DNA from: JAEUSE01 sp964648985
GTDB lineage: Bacteria > Patescibacteriota > Doudnabacteria > UBA920
Direction: 5' to 3'
Length of the DNA: 6,577 nt
Assembly (NCBI GenBank): GCA_964648985.1
Contig: CAZYMS010000032.1
Span: forward strand, 1-6,577
In this document: one piece after another, positions 1 to 5,832 of the stretch
How the letters are laid out: each line of letters begins with the position of its first letter
Position numbering within the stretch: position 1 is the stretch's first letter
Program-made: the position numbers and the translations under genes
Notes under the pieces: model-generated
What the model saw: the letters and a program-made list of their open reading frames with translations, nothing else
Databases searched by the model: none
Told to the model about the DNA's origin: nothing

Positions 1-203
1 CTTAAGGTGTCGCTAGTCTGTACTGCTATCATCAGCATGAAGGCTGCGCCTGCAAAAGCAGCAAAGGAATTACCTATCGCCGAATGAAACGGCTTATGGA
101 ATACGTCGTGCACGAAGGAAACCAACTTGTCGAACTGAGTGTTCTCAAAGTTCTTTGCTTCGAACATGCGAAGTGTATTAGCCATAGTATTTACTAAAAG
201 CAT
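1..203 (-). CDS. N-terminal fragment of an unrecognised membrane protein (runs off left edge)
   Basis: I do not recognise this gene. An open frame of 67 codons starts at ATG 203 and has no stop before the window edge. The N-terminal 45 residues are polar with aromatic residues (FVHDVFHKPFHSAIGNSF around 30-47). A hydrophobic stretch follows at about 47-61 (FAAFAGAAFMLMIAV), probably the first membrane segment, so the N-terminus may be a short cytoplasmic or amphipathic region. I chose ATG 203 over the in-frame ATG 185 because a GGGGG tract (213-209) sits 5 bases upstream, a plausible ribosome site, while nothing similar precedes ATG 185. The gene has its own near-consensus promoter at 310-282, giving a leader of about 70 bases. 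Its function cannot be inferred from this fragment. That it is a real gene is supported by promoter, start context and an unbroken frame. Confidence 0.65.
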   Translation of the reverse strand, partial: MLLVNTMANTLRMFEAKNFENTQFDKLVSFVHDVFHKPFHSAIGNSFAAFAGAAFMLMIAVQTSDTL

Positions 204-220
204 TGTAGCCCCCAGCTACA
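204..220 (-). promoter_or_regulatory. Leader hairpin presenting a G-rich ribosome site in its loop
   Basis: The arms TGTAGC and GCTACA pair perfectly over 6 bp around a 5-base loop (TGGGG on the transcribed strand), ending directly before ATG 203. The G-run that could pair with the 16S anti-Shine-Dalgarno sequence is the loop plus the first stem base. This could tune initiation of the left-edge membrane protein. A regulatory role is inference. Confidence 0.35.
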
Positions 221-281
221 AACGAAGTGTCTTAAATATATTTGATTTTTATTTTTGTTTCGCTTCGTAACGCTTTTATGT

Positions 282-310
282 ATTATAGCAGAAATAAGTC
301 CTCTTGTAAA
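282..310 (-). promoter_or_regulatory. Strong sigma70-type promoter of the left-edge membrane protein
   Basis: On the minus strand TTTACA (310-305) is followed by exactly 17 bases and a perfect TATAAT (287-282). TGC directly before the -10 makes an extended -10. The predicted transcription start is near 275, leaving a leader of about 70 bases before ATG 203. It lies about 15 bases past the EndoQ stop codon, so the left-edge gene need not depend on read-through. I saw no convincing intrinsic terminator between the EndoQ stop and this promoter, only a T-run and a 5-bp hairpin at 301-313. Confidence 0.8.
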
Positions 311-324
311 GAGAAAAAAGTAAA

Positions 325-1581
325 TTAAAATAACCCGCCCTGCTTTGGCCGCTTATCGAGTGCTTCACGTTCTGCTTCAGTATACAACTCTACCTTTCCA
401 TATTCACCATCGTAGCCTGGCTGAATGTGGAACGTTCCTTCTCGCATGCGAATAACTGCAGCTGCTACCAAAGGATCTGCGAGTGGTATAATTTCTTCTT
501 GTGGCAAGTCGAGCAAAATATCGAATTCTTTCTTACGGCCAACCATGAGTTCGTACAAACTCTGAACTTTTTTACTACCAACCCCAACATTGAGAGCTTG
601 TGAAATTACCTCTTCGAGAGATAGTAGATTACGGAACGGAATAGCCGACTCAGGACGAAATCCAAACGGCCTAGAAGCAAGATCTTCCACGCGATACTGG
701 ACACCACGAAGCAATTGCTTGCCACATACCGGGCACACACCGCCTAGTTCTTTGGTTTTCTCGGGCAGACAACTAAATTTACAATCTCTATGGCCATCTA
801 AATGATACCTGCCTTCTTCGGGAAAAAATTCAATGGTATATAAAAATTCTTTTGGATTGCGCCCTCTAAATACACGAATAATTTCTGCATACGAAAGATT
901 TTTAGGATCTATCTCTAACACATTTGCTTCCCGCCCCAAGCGGTGAAGACTATGAGGATCTGAGTTGGATATAAGTGTTATATTATCTAAATTTTGCACT
1001 TGCCAATTCATAGCTGGGTCGCTTGATAACCCCGTCTCAATTGCCCAAATATATTTTGATTCCTCACCATACGCCTCTTCTAAAGAATTAAATCCGGAGA
1101 GCGAACCAAACACACCGAAATGCGGTGTCCACGCGTGTGCAGGTATAACTTCCATACTCGGATGAATATCCTTGGCAATGCGCACCAACTCATCGCAGTG
1201 AATTCCCATAATAGGCCTGCCATCAGATTTTAAATTTGCCCCGCGCCCTTCCAAAGCCTTATTAAATTCCTGCGCGGCCTCTCTATTAGGAGCGAATACC
1301 AAATTATGCACCCGACGCAATTTCTCACCTAGCTTATAAATAGAAGCGATCTCAGCCGTATAGACAAACCGTACGGCACGGTCTTTGGTACCATAGAGAC
1401 CCTCTTCCATTTCGCGCAACACTTCCAATTCTTCCATCCATTTAGGATGCGTGAAATCCCCAGTACCCAAAATACCAACACCTTTCTTATCTGCCCAGAT
1501 TGCTAAGTTCTCTGGTGTAAGCAGCGGACTGCACGCTCGGGCATATTTTGAATGGATATGAAGATCTACTATAGTTCTCAT
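325..1581 (-). CDS. Endonuclease Q-type PHP-domain DNA repair nuclease
   Basis: The 418-residue product resembles the EndoQ / TIGR00375 family, PHP-fold nucleases that nick DNA on the 5' side of deaminated bases (uracil, hypoxanthine, xanthine) and abasic sites. The N-terminal PHP motif DLHIHS supplies H8 and H10. Other likely metal ligands are D42 in GTGDFTH, E77, H92, H149 in PAHAW and D208 in SNSDPH. Four cysteines (C267, C271, C283, C286; CKFSC and CPVC) form the family's zinc site. A helical C-terminal region (315-350) follows. Length fits the family (about 400-430). I start at ATG 1581, not the in-frame ATG 1644, because homologues begin at the DLHIHS strand and the longer version would encode the upstream terminator. 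There is no Shine-Dalgarno site, and the promoter puts the RNA start next to the ATG. Such proteins are often labelled 'UvrD helicase-like', but no helicase motifs are present. The activity is inferred from family resemblance. Confidence 0.88.
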   Translation of the reverse strand: MRTIVDLHIHSKYARACSPLLTPENLAIWADKKGVGILGTGDFTHPKWMEELEVLREMEEGLYGTKDRAVRFVYTAEIASIYKLGEKLRRVHNLVFAPNREAAQEFNKALEGRGANLKSDGRPIMGIHCDELVRIAKDIHPSMEVIPAHAWTPHFGVFGSLSGFNSLEEAYGEESKYIWAIETGLSSDPAMNWQVQNLDNITLISNSDPHSLHRLGREANVLEIDPKNLSYAEIIRVFRGRNPKEFLYTIEFFPEEGRYHLDGHRDCKFSCLPEKTKELGGVCPVCGKQLLRGVQYRVEDLASRPFGFRPESAIPFRNLLSLEEVISQALNVGVGSKKVQSLYELMVGRKKEFDILLDLPQEEIIPLADPLVAAAVIRMREGTFHIQPGYDGEYGKVELYTEAEREALDKRPKQGGLF

Positions 1582-1588
1582 AGTTTGC

Positions 1589-1617
1589 AGTATAACAATA
1601 TATAATAAAACGGTCAT
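1589..1617 (-). promoter_or_regulatory. EndoQ promoter predicted to give a leaderless mRNA
   Basis: An extended -10, TGT followed by TATACT (1594-1589), is preceded at 17 bases by ATGACC (1617-1612), a 4/6 match to TTGACA. Only seven bases separate the -10 from ATG 1581, so transcription should begin at or next to the start codon. The -35 element lies inside the descending arm of the terminator hairpin at 1611-1635. The -10 match is good and the -35 moderate. Confidence 0.55.
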
Positions 1618-1635
1618 TGGTATTCCCAATGACCG
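1600..1635 (-). terminator. Intrinsic terminator of the surface-protein gene
   Basis: CGGTCATTGG and CCAATGACCG form a perfect 10-bp stem (1626-1635 with 1611-1620) around a 5-base loop. On the minus strand it is followed by TTTTATTATAT. It begins 15 bases after the TAG stop of the surface-protein gene. The other direction lacks a T-tract, so it acts only on minus-strand transcription. Confidence 0.85.
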
Positions 1636-1650
1636 CTGATGCATCTGAAA

Positions 1651-3987
1651 CTATTGATTAAAAGAGTAGCTGTCTCCAGACCCCGCAATGGTATAGCCGA
1701 CGTTATTACCGCTCATCCAATGCGCCGTTATGATACGATTACCTGAGTACTCTTCCGGTATCTGAATTCTAAATCCATGATTACCAGGATACCCTGACTG
1801 GGGCGAGGGCAAGTTCGCTGGACCTGCGCCGGCCAATTTTGCGGCGGGATTCCATGCCACACCATCGACATAGACCCGGGCCGTCTGAGCTATATTGGTC
1901 TGATCTGGATCCAACACCCAGCCAGTTACTATACCATCTTCACTGACTGAATCAATATGGCCAACTGGAAAACGATCGCCGGAGTGTACCGCACTTCCAA
2001 ACAATGGTACTAATTGATTATATGTCTGTTTAACTTGCTCAAGTGACCCCACTATAACATAGCCGCGATAACTTACGCTGGACCCAGGATTATCAGTCGT
2101 AAACGAACAGTATGGGTTGTTCGTTGCGTCGTCATTGGGACCTCCAGGGCCAGGAACACTGATAAGCCCATACCCTTTATTGGCATTATCGGGTAACTCG
2201 GGACAAAATACACCAAGCGCATAGCGTCCATCTACGGTTGAGAGTATAAGCGGCATAGGCTGTCGATCTGGGCCACCATAGCTAGTCAGAGGAACGGTAA
2301 CACGATTTACCACATCATAGCCATACACCCTAGGAAACTCACCGGTTAAATACACAGTTGGAGCCTGGGCTATAATTTTTGAATGCTGCCGTGGGATTGT
2401 GATAGTGGTTAAATATTCTATAACATTCGGAATGTTCTGATACCCAATAGTAACCTTTTTACGCGTTTTATAATCAGAAACTATTGATGTATTAAGCGCA
2501 TGCCCAAAACCATTCTTACAATATAGAGAGCTCCCGCCAGGGGGAACCCAAAAGGCAGGGTCAGTCTCCGTTTCAATACTATTAGATGTAGTCTTGATGG
2601 AACGCAATCGACTGCTACTGGTTGGTCCAAGCCCGTCCGGGATATTACCGGCCTCTGTCGGATTGTAACATTCTCCATTTTCGTCAAAAGAAAAAGCAAA
2701 TTGAAACTGCCTACCATGGTCTGGCTTGTTAATAAACTCCTTACCACCCCACATCAGCGATTCTATGGCTCCAGCGGCACGCTGAGTAGTACCAATACTA
2801 ATCCCATAGGCATTAATAGTCGCATCGCCGTTGGGCGGCGTTACCACAACAGGGGCTGCAACAGAAATAGATAGCTCGTTACTCCACTGCCAATCAGTCT
2901 TATTCCTTGGTCTGAAACGAGCTTTATAAATCCCCGGAGGAGTTGTTGCATCAATAGGAATAATGACTTTACCAGTACCATCTAAGGTATAAGCACCCCA
3001 GGCACCAGTTGTCATTTGGCCGCAGAGATCTTCGGAAGCACAGATCCTAAGCTGATAGTCGAGCTGACGGGGAGCTGCGGTGTATACGTCAGTACCAACT
3101 CTGGCTGTAAGAGTATAACTTTGGCCATGGGTTACGGATGCAGAATCAGCATCATTTACTTTGATGGTAAGCTGCGCGATGACAGGTGCAGGAGGCGGAG
3201 GGTTCGGGGTGGTCTTTGCGAGAACAGTGACGGTTGCCTCGTTGCTCCACGGAGCAGTTGTTACACCTGCAGGACGAATTTGAGCTTTATAGATACCAGC
3301 TTCAATATTTGGAAGAGTAGGAACAATTACTTTCCCTGTTTGATCAAACGTCACCCATGAAGTATATACAGCTGCAGGGTTACAGCGAAGACCGCCGGGA
3401 CAAAAAGTAGATTTTACATCTACCATACCTGTAAACGGAAGGGTGCCTTGATTGGCCGAAAGAGTATAGCTTTGACCGGGTGCAATCTGGGAAGACCCTA
3501 GTACAGAGAAGCTGATGGGGACAGCTTCACTAATACAACCTTGGGTCGTATGCTTGACCTGGAGAGAAGACAGCACTGCCCTCGTTTCCACCGGCACCCT
3601 AACCCAGGCTCGATTTTTATACTGCCATTCAGTGGTAACGGTAATGCCTACTAAAGAATACACGGAGCCGTTATTGGTACCGGTCACACCCTTCTGACCA
3701 GAACCTGCTCCTTGCGCTATAACAGTACCACCGGGGTAAGCACCCTGATACAATTCGTACTTTATCGTAGCTGGAATATTCCAAGAAAGAGTAGTGGATC
3801 CAGAAGGAGCACCAGGACAAACAGTAATAGGATTTGGAGCAGCTGAAAGGACAGAGCCATCGGCAGAAGAAGACAGATTCTTCCCTTTTACATAGTACGC
3901 AGAAACAACCGCTGTAGTAATACCTACAACGGCAAGCAGAGAAAGTCCAAGCCAGTGCACTCGGATGAGTTTCCAAAGAGGATTCAT
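1651..3987 (-). CDS. Large secreted or surface-anchored beta-domain protein
   Basis: I do not recognise a named gene. The 778-residue product has a basic N-terminus and hydrophobic segment (11-32), a signal anchor or a signal peptide possibly cut after VSA (28-30). A beta-rich region (50-150) comes next. Two homologous domains follow: 155-256 and 268-377 share GQSYTL, a C-x5-C pair (C196/C202; C316/C322), TGKVI[VI]P, GIYKA[QR][IF]RP and a WSNE ending. They are joined by a proline linker (PNPPPPAP, 261-268). A larger domain (388-672) contains GAIESLMWGGKEFIN and GECYNPTEAG and loosely recalls a galactose-mutarotase-like beta sandwich. The C-terminus (676-778) has GWVLDPD and ARVYVDG, as in small repeat modules of bacterial exoproteins. 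Paired cysteines fit an exported, oxidised location. A carbohydrate-binding or adhesive role is plausible but unproven; no catalytic residues are identified. It has its own promoter and terminator, and ATG 3987 lacks a Shine-Dalgarno site. Confidence 0.85.
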   Translation of the reverse strand: MNPLWKLIRVHWLGLSLLAVVGITTAVVSAYYVKGKNLSSSADGSVLSAAPNPITVCPGAPSGSTTLSWNIPATIKYELYQGAYPGGTVIAQGAGSGQKGVTGTNNGSVYSLVGITVTTEWQYKNRAWVRVPVETRAVLSSLQVKHTTQGCISEAVPISFSVLGSSQIAPGQSYTLSANQGTLPFTGMVDVKSTFCPGGLRCNPAAVYTSWVTFDQTGKVIVPTLPNIEAGIYKAQIRPAGVTTAPWSNEATVTVLAKTTPNPPPPAPVIAQLTIKVNDADSASVTHGQSYTLTARVGTDVYTAAPRQLDYQLRICASEDLCGQMTTGAWGAYTLDGTGKVIIPIDATTPPGIYKARFRPRNKTDWQWSNELSISVAAPVVVTPPNGDATINAYGISIGTTQRAAGAIESLMWGGKEFINKPDHGRQFQFAFSFDENGECYNPTEAGNIPDGLGPTSSSRLRSIKTTSNSIETETDPAFWVPPGGSSLYCKNGFGHALNTSIVSDYKTRKKVTIGYQNIPNVIEYLTTITIPRQHSKIIAQAPTVYLTGEFPRVYGYDVVNRVTVPLTSYGGPDRQPMPLILSTVDGRYALGVFCPELPDNANKGYGLISVPGPGGPNDDATNNPYCSFTTDNPGSSVSYRGYVIVGSLEQVKQTYNQLVPLFGSAVHSGDRFPVGHIDSVSEDGIVTGWVLDPDQTNIAQTARVYVDGVAWNPAAKLAGAGPANLPSPQSGYPGNHGFRIQIPEEYSGNRIITAHWMSGNNVGYTIAGSGDSYSFNQ

Positions 3988-3997
3988 TTGTATTTTG

Positions 3998-4048
3998 TTT
4001 GATTATTAAATTTTGTTTCGAATTCTGCAGTACGCAGAGGATTTTATT
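3998..4048 (-). promoter_or_regulatory. Leader of the surface-protein gene, with hairpin and shared A-rich box
   Basis: The leader is about 60 bases, from a predicted start near 4048 to ATG 3987. It contains a 5-bp hairpin (TCTGC/GCAGA, 4024-4038) and then an A-rich box (4020-3998) closely matching the leader of the left-edge gene at 262-241. There is no Shine-Dalgarno sequence; the bases before the ATG are AAACAAAATACAA. An unstructured A-rich leader may itself promote initiation, which is inference. Confidence 0.4.
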
Positions 4049-4054
4049 AAACGT

Positions 4055-4083
4055 ATTATATCAGAAAATTCATCTTCCGTCAA
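4055..4083 (-). promoter_or_regulatory. Strong promoter of the surface-protein gene
   Basis: TTGACG (4083-4078, 5/6 match), a 17-base spacer and perfect TATAAT (4060-4055) form a near-ideal sigma70-type promoter. TGA directly before the -10 adds an extended -10. It lies in the gap between the methyltransferase stop (4125) and this gene. It suggests high, constitutive expression of the exported protein. No operator-like repeat was seen around it. Confidence 0.82.
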
Positions 4084-4124
4084 ACATCTGTCTACATTCT
4101 ACATCATTCCTAAATTCCAAAAAT

Positions 4125-4658
4125 TTATTTTTTATAGATAAATGCTGTATGCAAGTCATTCACAACAATTTCTTCTTCTGGCTTTAGAGTCGGAAGTTTG
4201 AAATCCCTTGAAATAAGAACTGCCCCGGGTTTGCTTTCCAAAATAAATTTTTTTTCAACGCGTTTCATGAGTGGAGGGAAAAGAAAGCAATATAATACAT
4301 CGGCCCCTGCCCAGGAATGCTTAAAAAAGTTCTGTCTGTAAAAACGCGCCTTAGACTTTTGAATTCTTCGTTTCCAAAGCGCATGCCAATATGCCCAGAG
4401 CATAACCTCGAAACCAGTTCCTTGCACACCTGCAAGCTTTTCTGCCAGAAATAGCACAGTACCATCCCCGCTCCCTAAATCGTAAAACCGCGTCTCTCTG
4501 GTAAGGTCAATCCGTTTAAGAATTTCCAGTGTGTCCGCCTCCTTACTACGCACATAGGGTACCCTCGTTTGAACAAATCCTACAAAAGTCGTAATAAGTA
4601 CGGCTGCAAATCCTAAAATTGCCCCTAGTAATAAAAATAAAAATGCCGTTATAAGCAT
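4125..4658 (-). CDS. Membrane-anchored class I SAM-dependent methyltransferase (FAM173-like)
   Basis: The 177-residue product starts with one hydrophobic helix (about 3-29) and a short linker, then a compact Rossmann-type methyltransferase. Motif I is FYDLGSGDG (58-66). The acidic residue at the end of strand 2 is probably E84 (TGFEV), and strand 4 is ADVLYCFLFPP (118-129). The layout of one N-terminal membrane helix plus a small seven-beta-strand domain resembles the FAM173/ATPSCKMT family. Eukaryotic members methylate lysines on membrane proteins (ANT, ATP synthase c subunit), but the substrate here is unknown. I start at ATG 4658. The frame extends to GTG 4682, but that adds eight residues (NICYNAV) outside the hydrophobic helix and overlaps the promoter and terminator. 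No ribosome site is seen before either start. No clear terminator follows the gene. Confidence 0.8.
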   Translation of the reverse strand: MLITAFLFLLLGAILGFAAVLITTFVGFVQTRVPYVRSKEADTLEILKRIDLTRETRFYDLGSGDGTVLFLAEKLAGVQGTGFEVMLWAYWHALWKRRIQKSKARFYRQNFFKHSWAGADVLYCFLFPPLMKRVEKKFILESKPGAVLISRDFKLPTLKPEEEIVVNDLHTAFIYKK

Positions 4659-4667
4659 AACGGCATT
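4631..4667 (-). terminator. Intrinsic terminator of the GlmU-like gene, overlapping the methyltransferase start
   Basis: AATGCCGTTAT and ATAACGGCATT form a perfect 11-bp stem (4657-4667 with 4642-4652) with a 4-base loop. On the minus strand it runs directly into a T-rich tract, TTTATTTTTATT (continuing to 4631). It lies about 34 bases past the TAA of the GlmU-like gene. The ATG of the methyltransferase (4658-4656) falls at the loop, and the T-tract encodes its FLFLLL residues. The palindrome could instead be an operator, but stem plus U-tract is the textbook terminator form. Confidence 0.72.
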
Positions 4668-4693
4668 GTAACAAATGTTCACACGGCTGAATA
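4665..4693 (-). promoter_or_regulatory. Methyltransferase promoter predicted to give a leaderless mRNA
   Basis: TGT then TACAAT (4670-4665) is an extended -10 with a 5/6 match. The best -35 at 17 bases is weak (TATTCA, 4693-4688, 3/6). Six bases separate the -10 from ATG 4658, so the predicted start is the A of the ATG. The -35 lies only about 8 bases beyond the stop of the GlmU-like gene. Confidence 0.5.
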
Positions 4694-4700
4694 TAGATAT

Positions 4701-5462
4701 TTATTCAAGCACCAGTTGGTATTTTGACTGAGTCAATGCAGCAGCCTGCTTTAAATGCTCAATAGAATTTATTCCAAGGCCTTCGACTGGCCCAATAGCA
4801 ACAGTGGGCACCTCATGACCAGAAGCAAGTGCCAGCGCAACAAGATCGGTTAAGTAATACTCTCCCTGAGCATTATGGTTGTTTATATTACCTAACTGCT
4901 CATACATCCAGTCAGTCTTAAATATATAAAACCCGAGATTAACTTCTTGAATGGCGCGTTCTTCTTCGCTCGCATCTTTATATTCCCGGATGGCCAGCAC
5001 TCTACCGGTAGCATCTCGAATAATTCTTCCATGAGAAATATAGGTGCTGCGCCAGTCTGAGTAATCATCAAGAGCAATAGTACCCAAAGCCATAACAGAC
5101 TCCTCAGTCATAGCCTCGGCAAGCTTGGTTAAAAATTCTGCGGAAACAAATGGGGTGTCACCATTCACGACCATAACATATGGAGCGGTAACAACGCCCT
5201 TAGCGCTCATAACAGCATGACCTGTACCTAGAAGTTCTTGTTGAGTGGCATATAAGTAGGAAGAACCAAGCGCTGCGCGAACCAGTTCTGCCTTATGCCC
5301 AACTACTACCACAGGGGCATAAGGGGAAGGAACGTTATGGACGCTATCCAGCAAGTGGCGGATAAGGGGACGGCCATGAAGTTCCACGAGCACCTTAGGG
5401 AATTCGGCATTATTCATACGCTTACCTTTTCCTGCAGCAAGAATTACAAATTGTACGTCCAT
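4701..5462 (-). CDS. GlmU-like sugar-1-phosphate nucleotidyltransferase, single domain
   Basis: The 253-residue product is a nucleotidyltransferase of the GlmU pyrophosphorylase type, which makes UDP-GlcNAc from UTP and GlcNAc-1-phosphate for the cell envelope. The N-terminal signature LAAGKGKRM (8-16) is followed by FPK with K23. QELLGTGHA (75-83) binds the base, and NGD with D102 is the likely metal ligand. EVNLGFYIF (173-181), EYYLTDLV (201-208) and GIN with N232 all match the GlmU pattern. The protein ends where GlmU's linker helix would lead into the left-handed beta-helix acetyltransferase domain, so that second domain is absent; this looks natural rather than truncated, since the stop is clean and a terminator follows. 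Sugar and base specificity (UTP versus dTTP or CTP) are inferred. ATG 5462 directly precedes the first strand. No ribosome site is visible. It is the first protein gene after the rRNA operon. Confidence 0.87.
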   Translation of the reverse strand: MDVQFVILAAGKGKRMNNAEFPKVLVELHGRPLIRHLLDSVHNVPSPYAPVVVVGHKAELVRAALGSSYLYATQQELLGTGHAVMSAKGVVTAPYVMVVNGDTPFVSAEFLTKLAEAMTEESVMALGTIALDDYSDWRSTYISHGRIIRDATGRVLAIREYKDASEEERAIQEVNLGFYIFKTDWMYEQLGNINNHNAQGEYYLTDLVALALASGHEVPTVAIGPVEGLGINSIEHLKQAAALTQSKYQLVLE

Positions 5463-5609
5463 AGATTGGATATATGTAAATAAAAAACCTCGTAACGAAT
5501 TTTATACGTTAACATATATTACTAATAATATCAACCATCATATCCGCATAAATAAAGAGTATATTAACAGGAAATGACCGAAGTTGAAAATCAAGACCCA
5601 AAAACTAAC
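5463..5609 (-). promoter_or_regulatory. Intergenic region with ambiguous promoter candidates for the GlmU-like gene
   Basis: This AT-rich gap lies between the rRNA terminator and the GlmU-like gene. Candidate -10 elements are TGT plus TAATAT (5566-5561) with TTTCAA (5589-5584) at 17 bases, TATAAA (5506-5501) with a poor -35, and TATATC (5474-5469), which would give a nearly leaderless start. None is as clear as the promoters elsewhere in the window. I see no credible small gene here on either strand. Confidence 0.3.
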
Positions 5610-5644
5610 ATAAAAACCTCTCTAGTGAATAGAGAGGTTTTTAT
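5610..5644. terminator. Two-way intrinsic terminator after 5S rRNA
   Basis: AAAAACCTCTCT (5612-5623) pairs perfectly with AGAGAGGTTTTT (5631-5642), and the stem extends to about 15 bp with the flanking and loop-closing A-T pairs. The A- and T-runs at the stem ends give a U-tract in either direction. It starts directly after the 5S 3' end, so its main job is to end the rRNA transcript. Confidence 0.9.
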
Positions 5645-5645
5645 A

Positions 5646-5760
5646 ACCGGGCAACTACCTACTTTCCCACCGGCTAAACCGGAGTATCATCGGCACGAGC
5701 GGTTTTGACGACTGAGTTCGGGATGGGATCAGGTCGGACCCCGCCGTACATGTCACCCGA
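5646..5760 (-). rRNA. rrf: 5S ribosomal RNA
   Basis: The about 115-base RNA has the conserved core ACCTGATCCCATCCCGAACT and the 3' block GGGAAAGTAGG. The ends pair as helix I: CGGGTGAC (5759-5752) with GTTGCCCG (5655-5648), all eight positions as Watson-Crick or G-U pairs. It lies downstream of 23S rRNA and is followed at once by the terminator. The exact ends are uncertain by one or two bases. Confidence 0.95.
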
Positions 5761-5803
5761 AGGAAATGCTGAATATCTTCAGAACTTTCTTCGAACAACG
5801 TGT

Positions 5804-5832
5804 AGTTTAGAAGTTCATTGCTGAACTAAACT
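5804..5832 (-). other. Spacer hairpin with GCAA tetraloop, possible processing site
   Basis: On the transcribed strand AGTTTAG (5832-5826) pairs with CTAAACT (5810-5804), then TTCA with TGAA around a GCAA tetraloop, with a 3-base bulge (CTT) on one side. It lies about 45 bases before the 5S 5' end, a sensible place for precursor cleavage. The role is inferred. Confidence 0.5.

Noticed and set aside
301..313. Intrinsic terminator for the EndoQ gene
   Set aside because: The hairpin CTCTT/AAGAG is only 5 bp with a 3-base loop, has no following U-tract, and overlaps the -35 of the next promoter.
1582..1644. N-terminal extension of the EndoQ frame to ATG 1644
   Set aside because: The extra 21 codons cover the terminator hairpin and the promoter, have no family match, and homologues begin near the DLHIHS strand.
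3671..3976. Minus-strand frame of 101 codons in another phase
   Set aside because: It is a shadow of the surface-protein gene start; the real frame has a signal segment, promoter and domain repeats.
4659..4682. GTG start at 4682 for the methyltransferase
   Set aside because: It adds eight residues with no family support, has no ribosome site, and overlaps the -10 element; ATG 4658 fits the hydrophobic helix and the promoter.
5574..5708. Plus-strand frame of 44 codons with an AGGA-like site
   Set aside because: It runs through the rRNA terminator and antisense into 5S rRNA, so its sequence is explained by those elements; no promoter of quality was seen.
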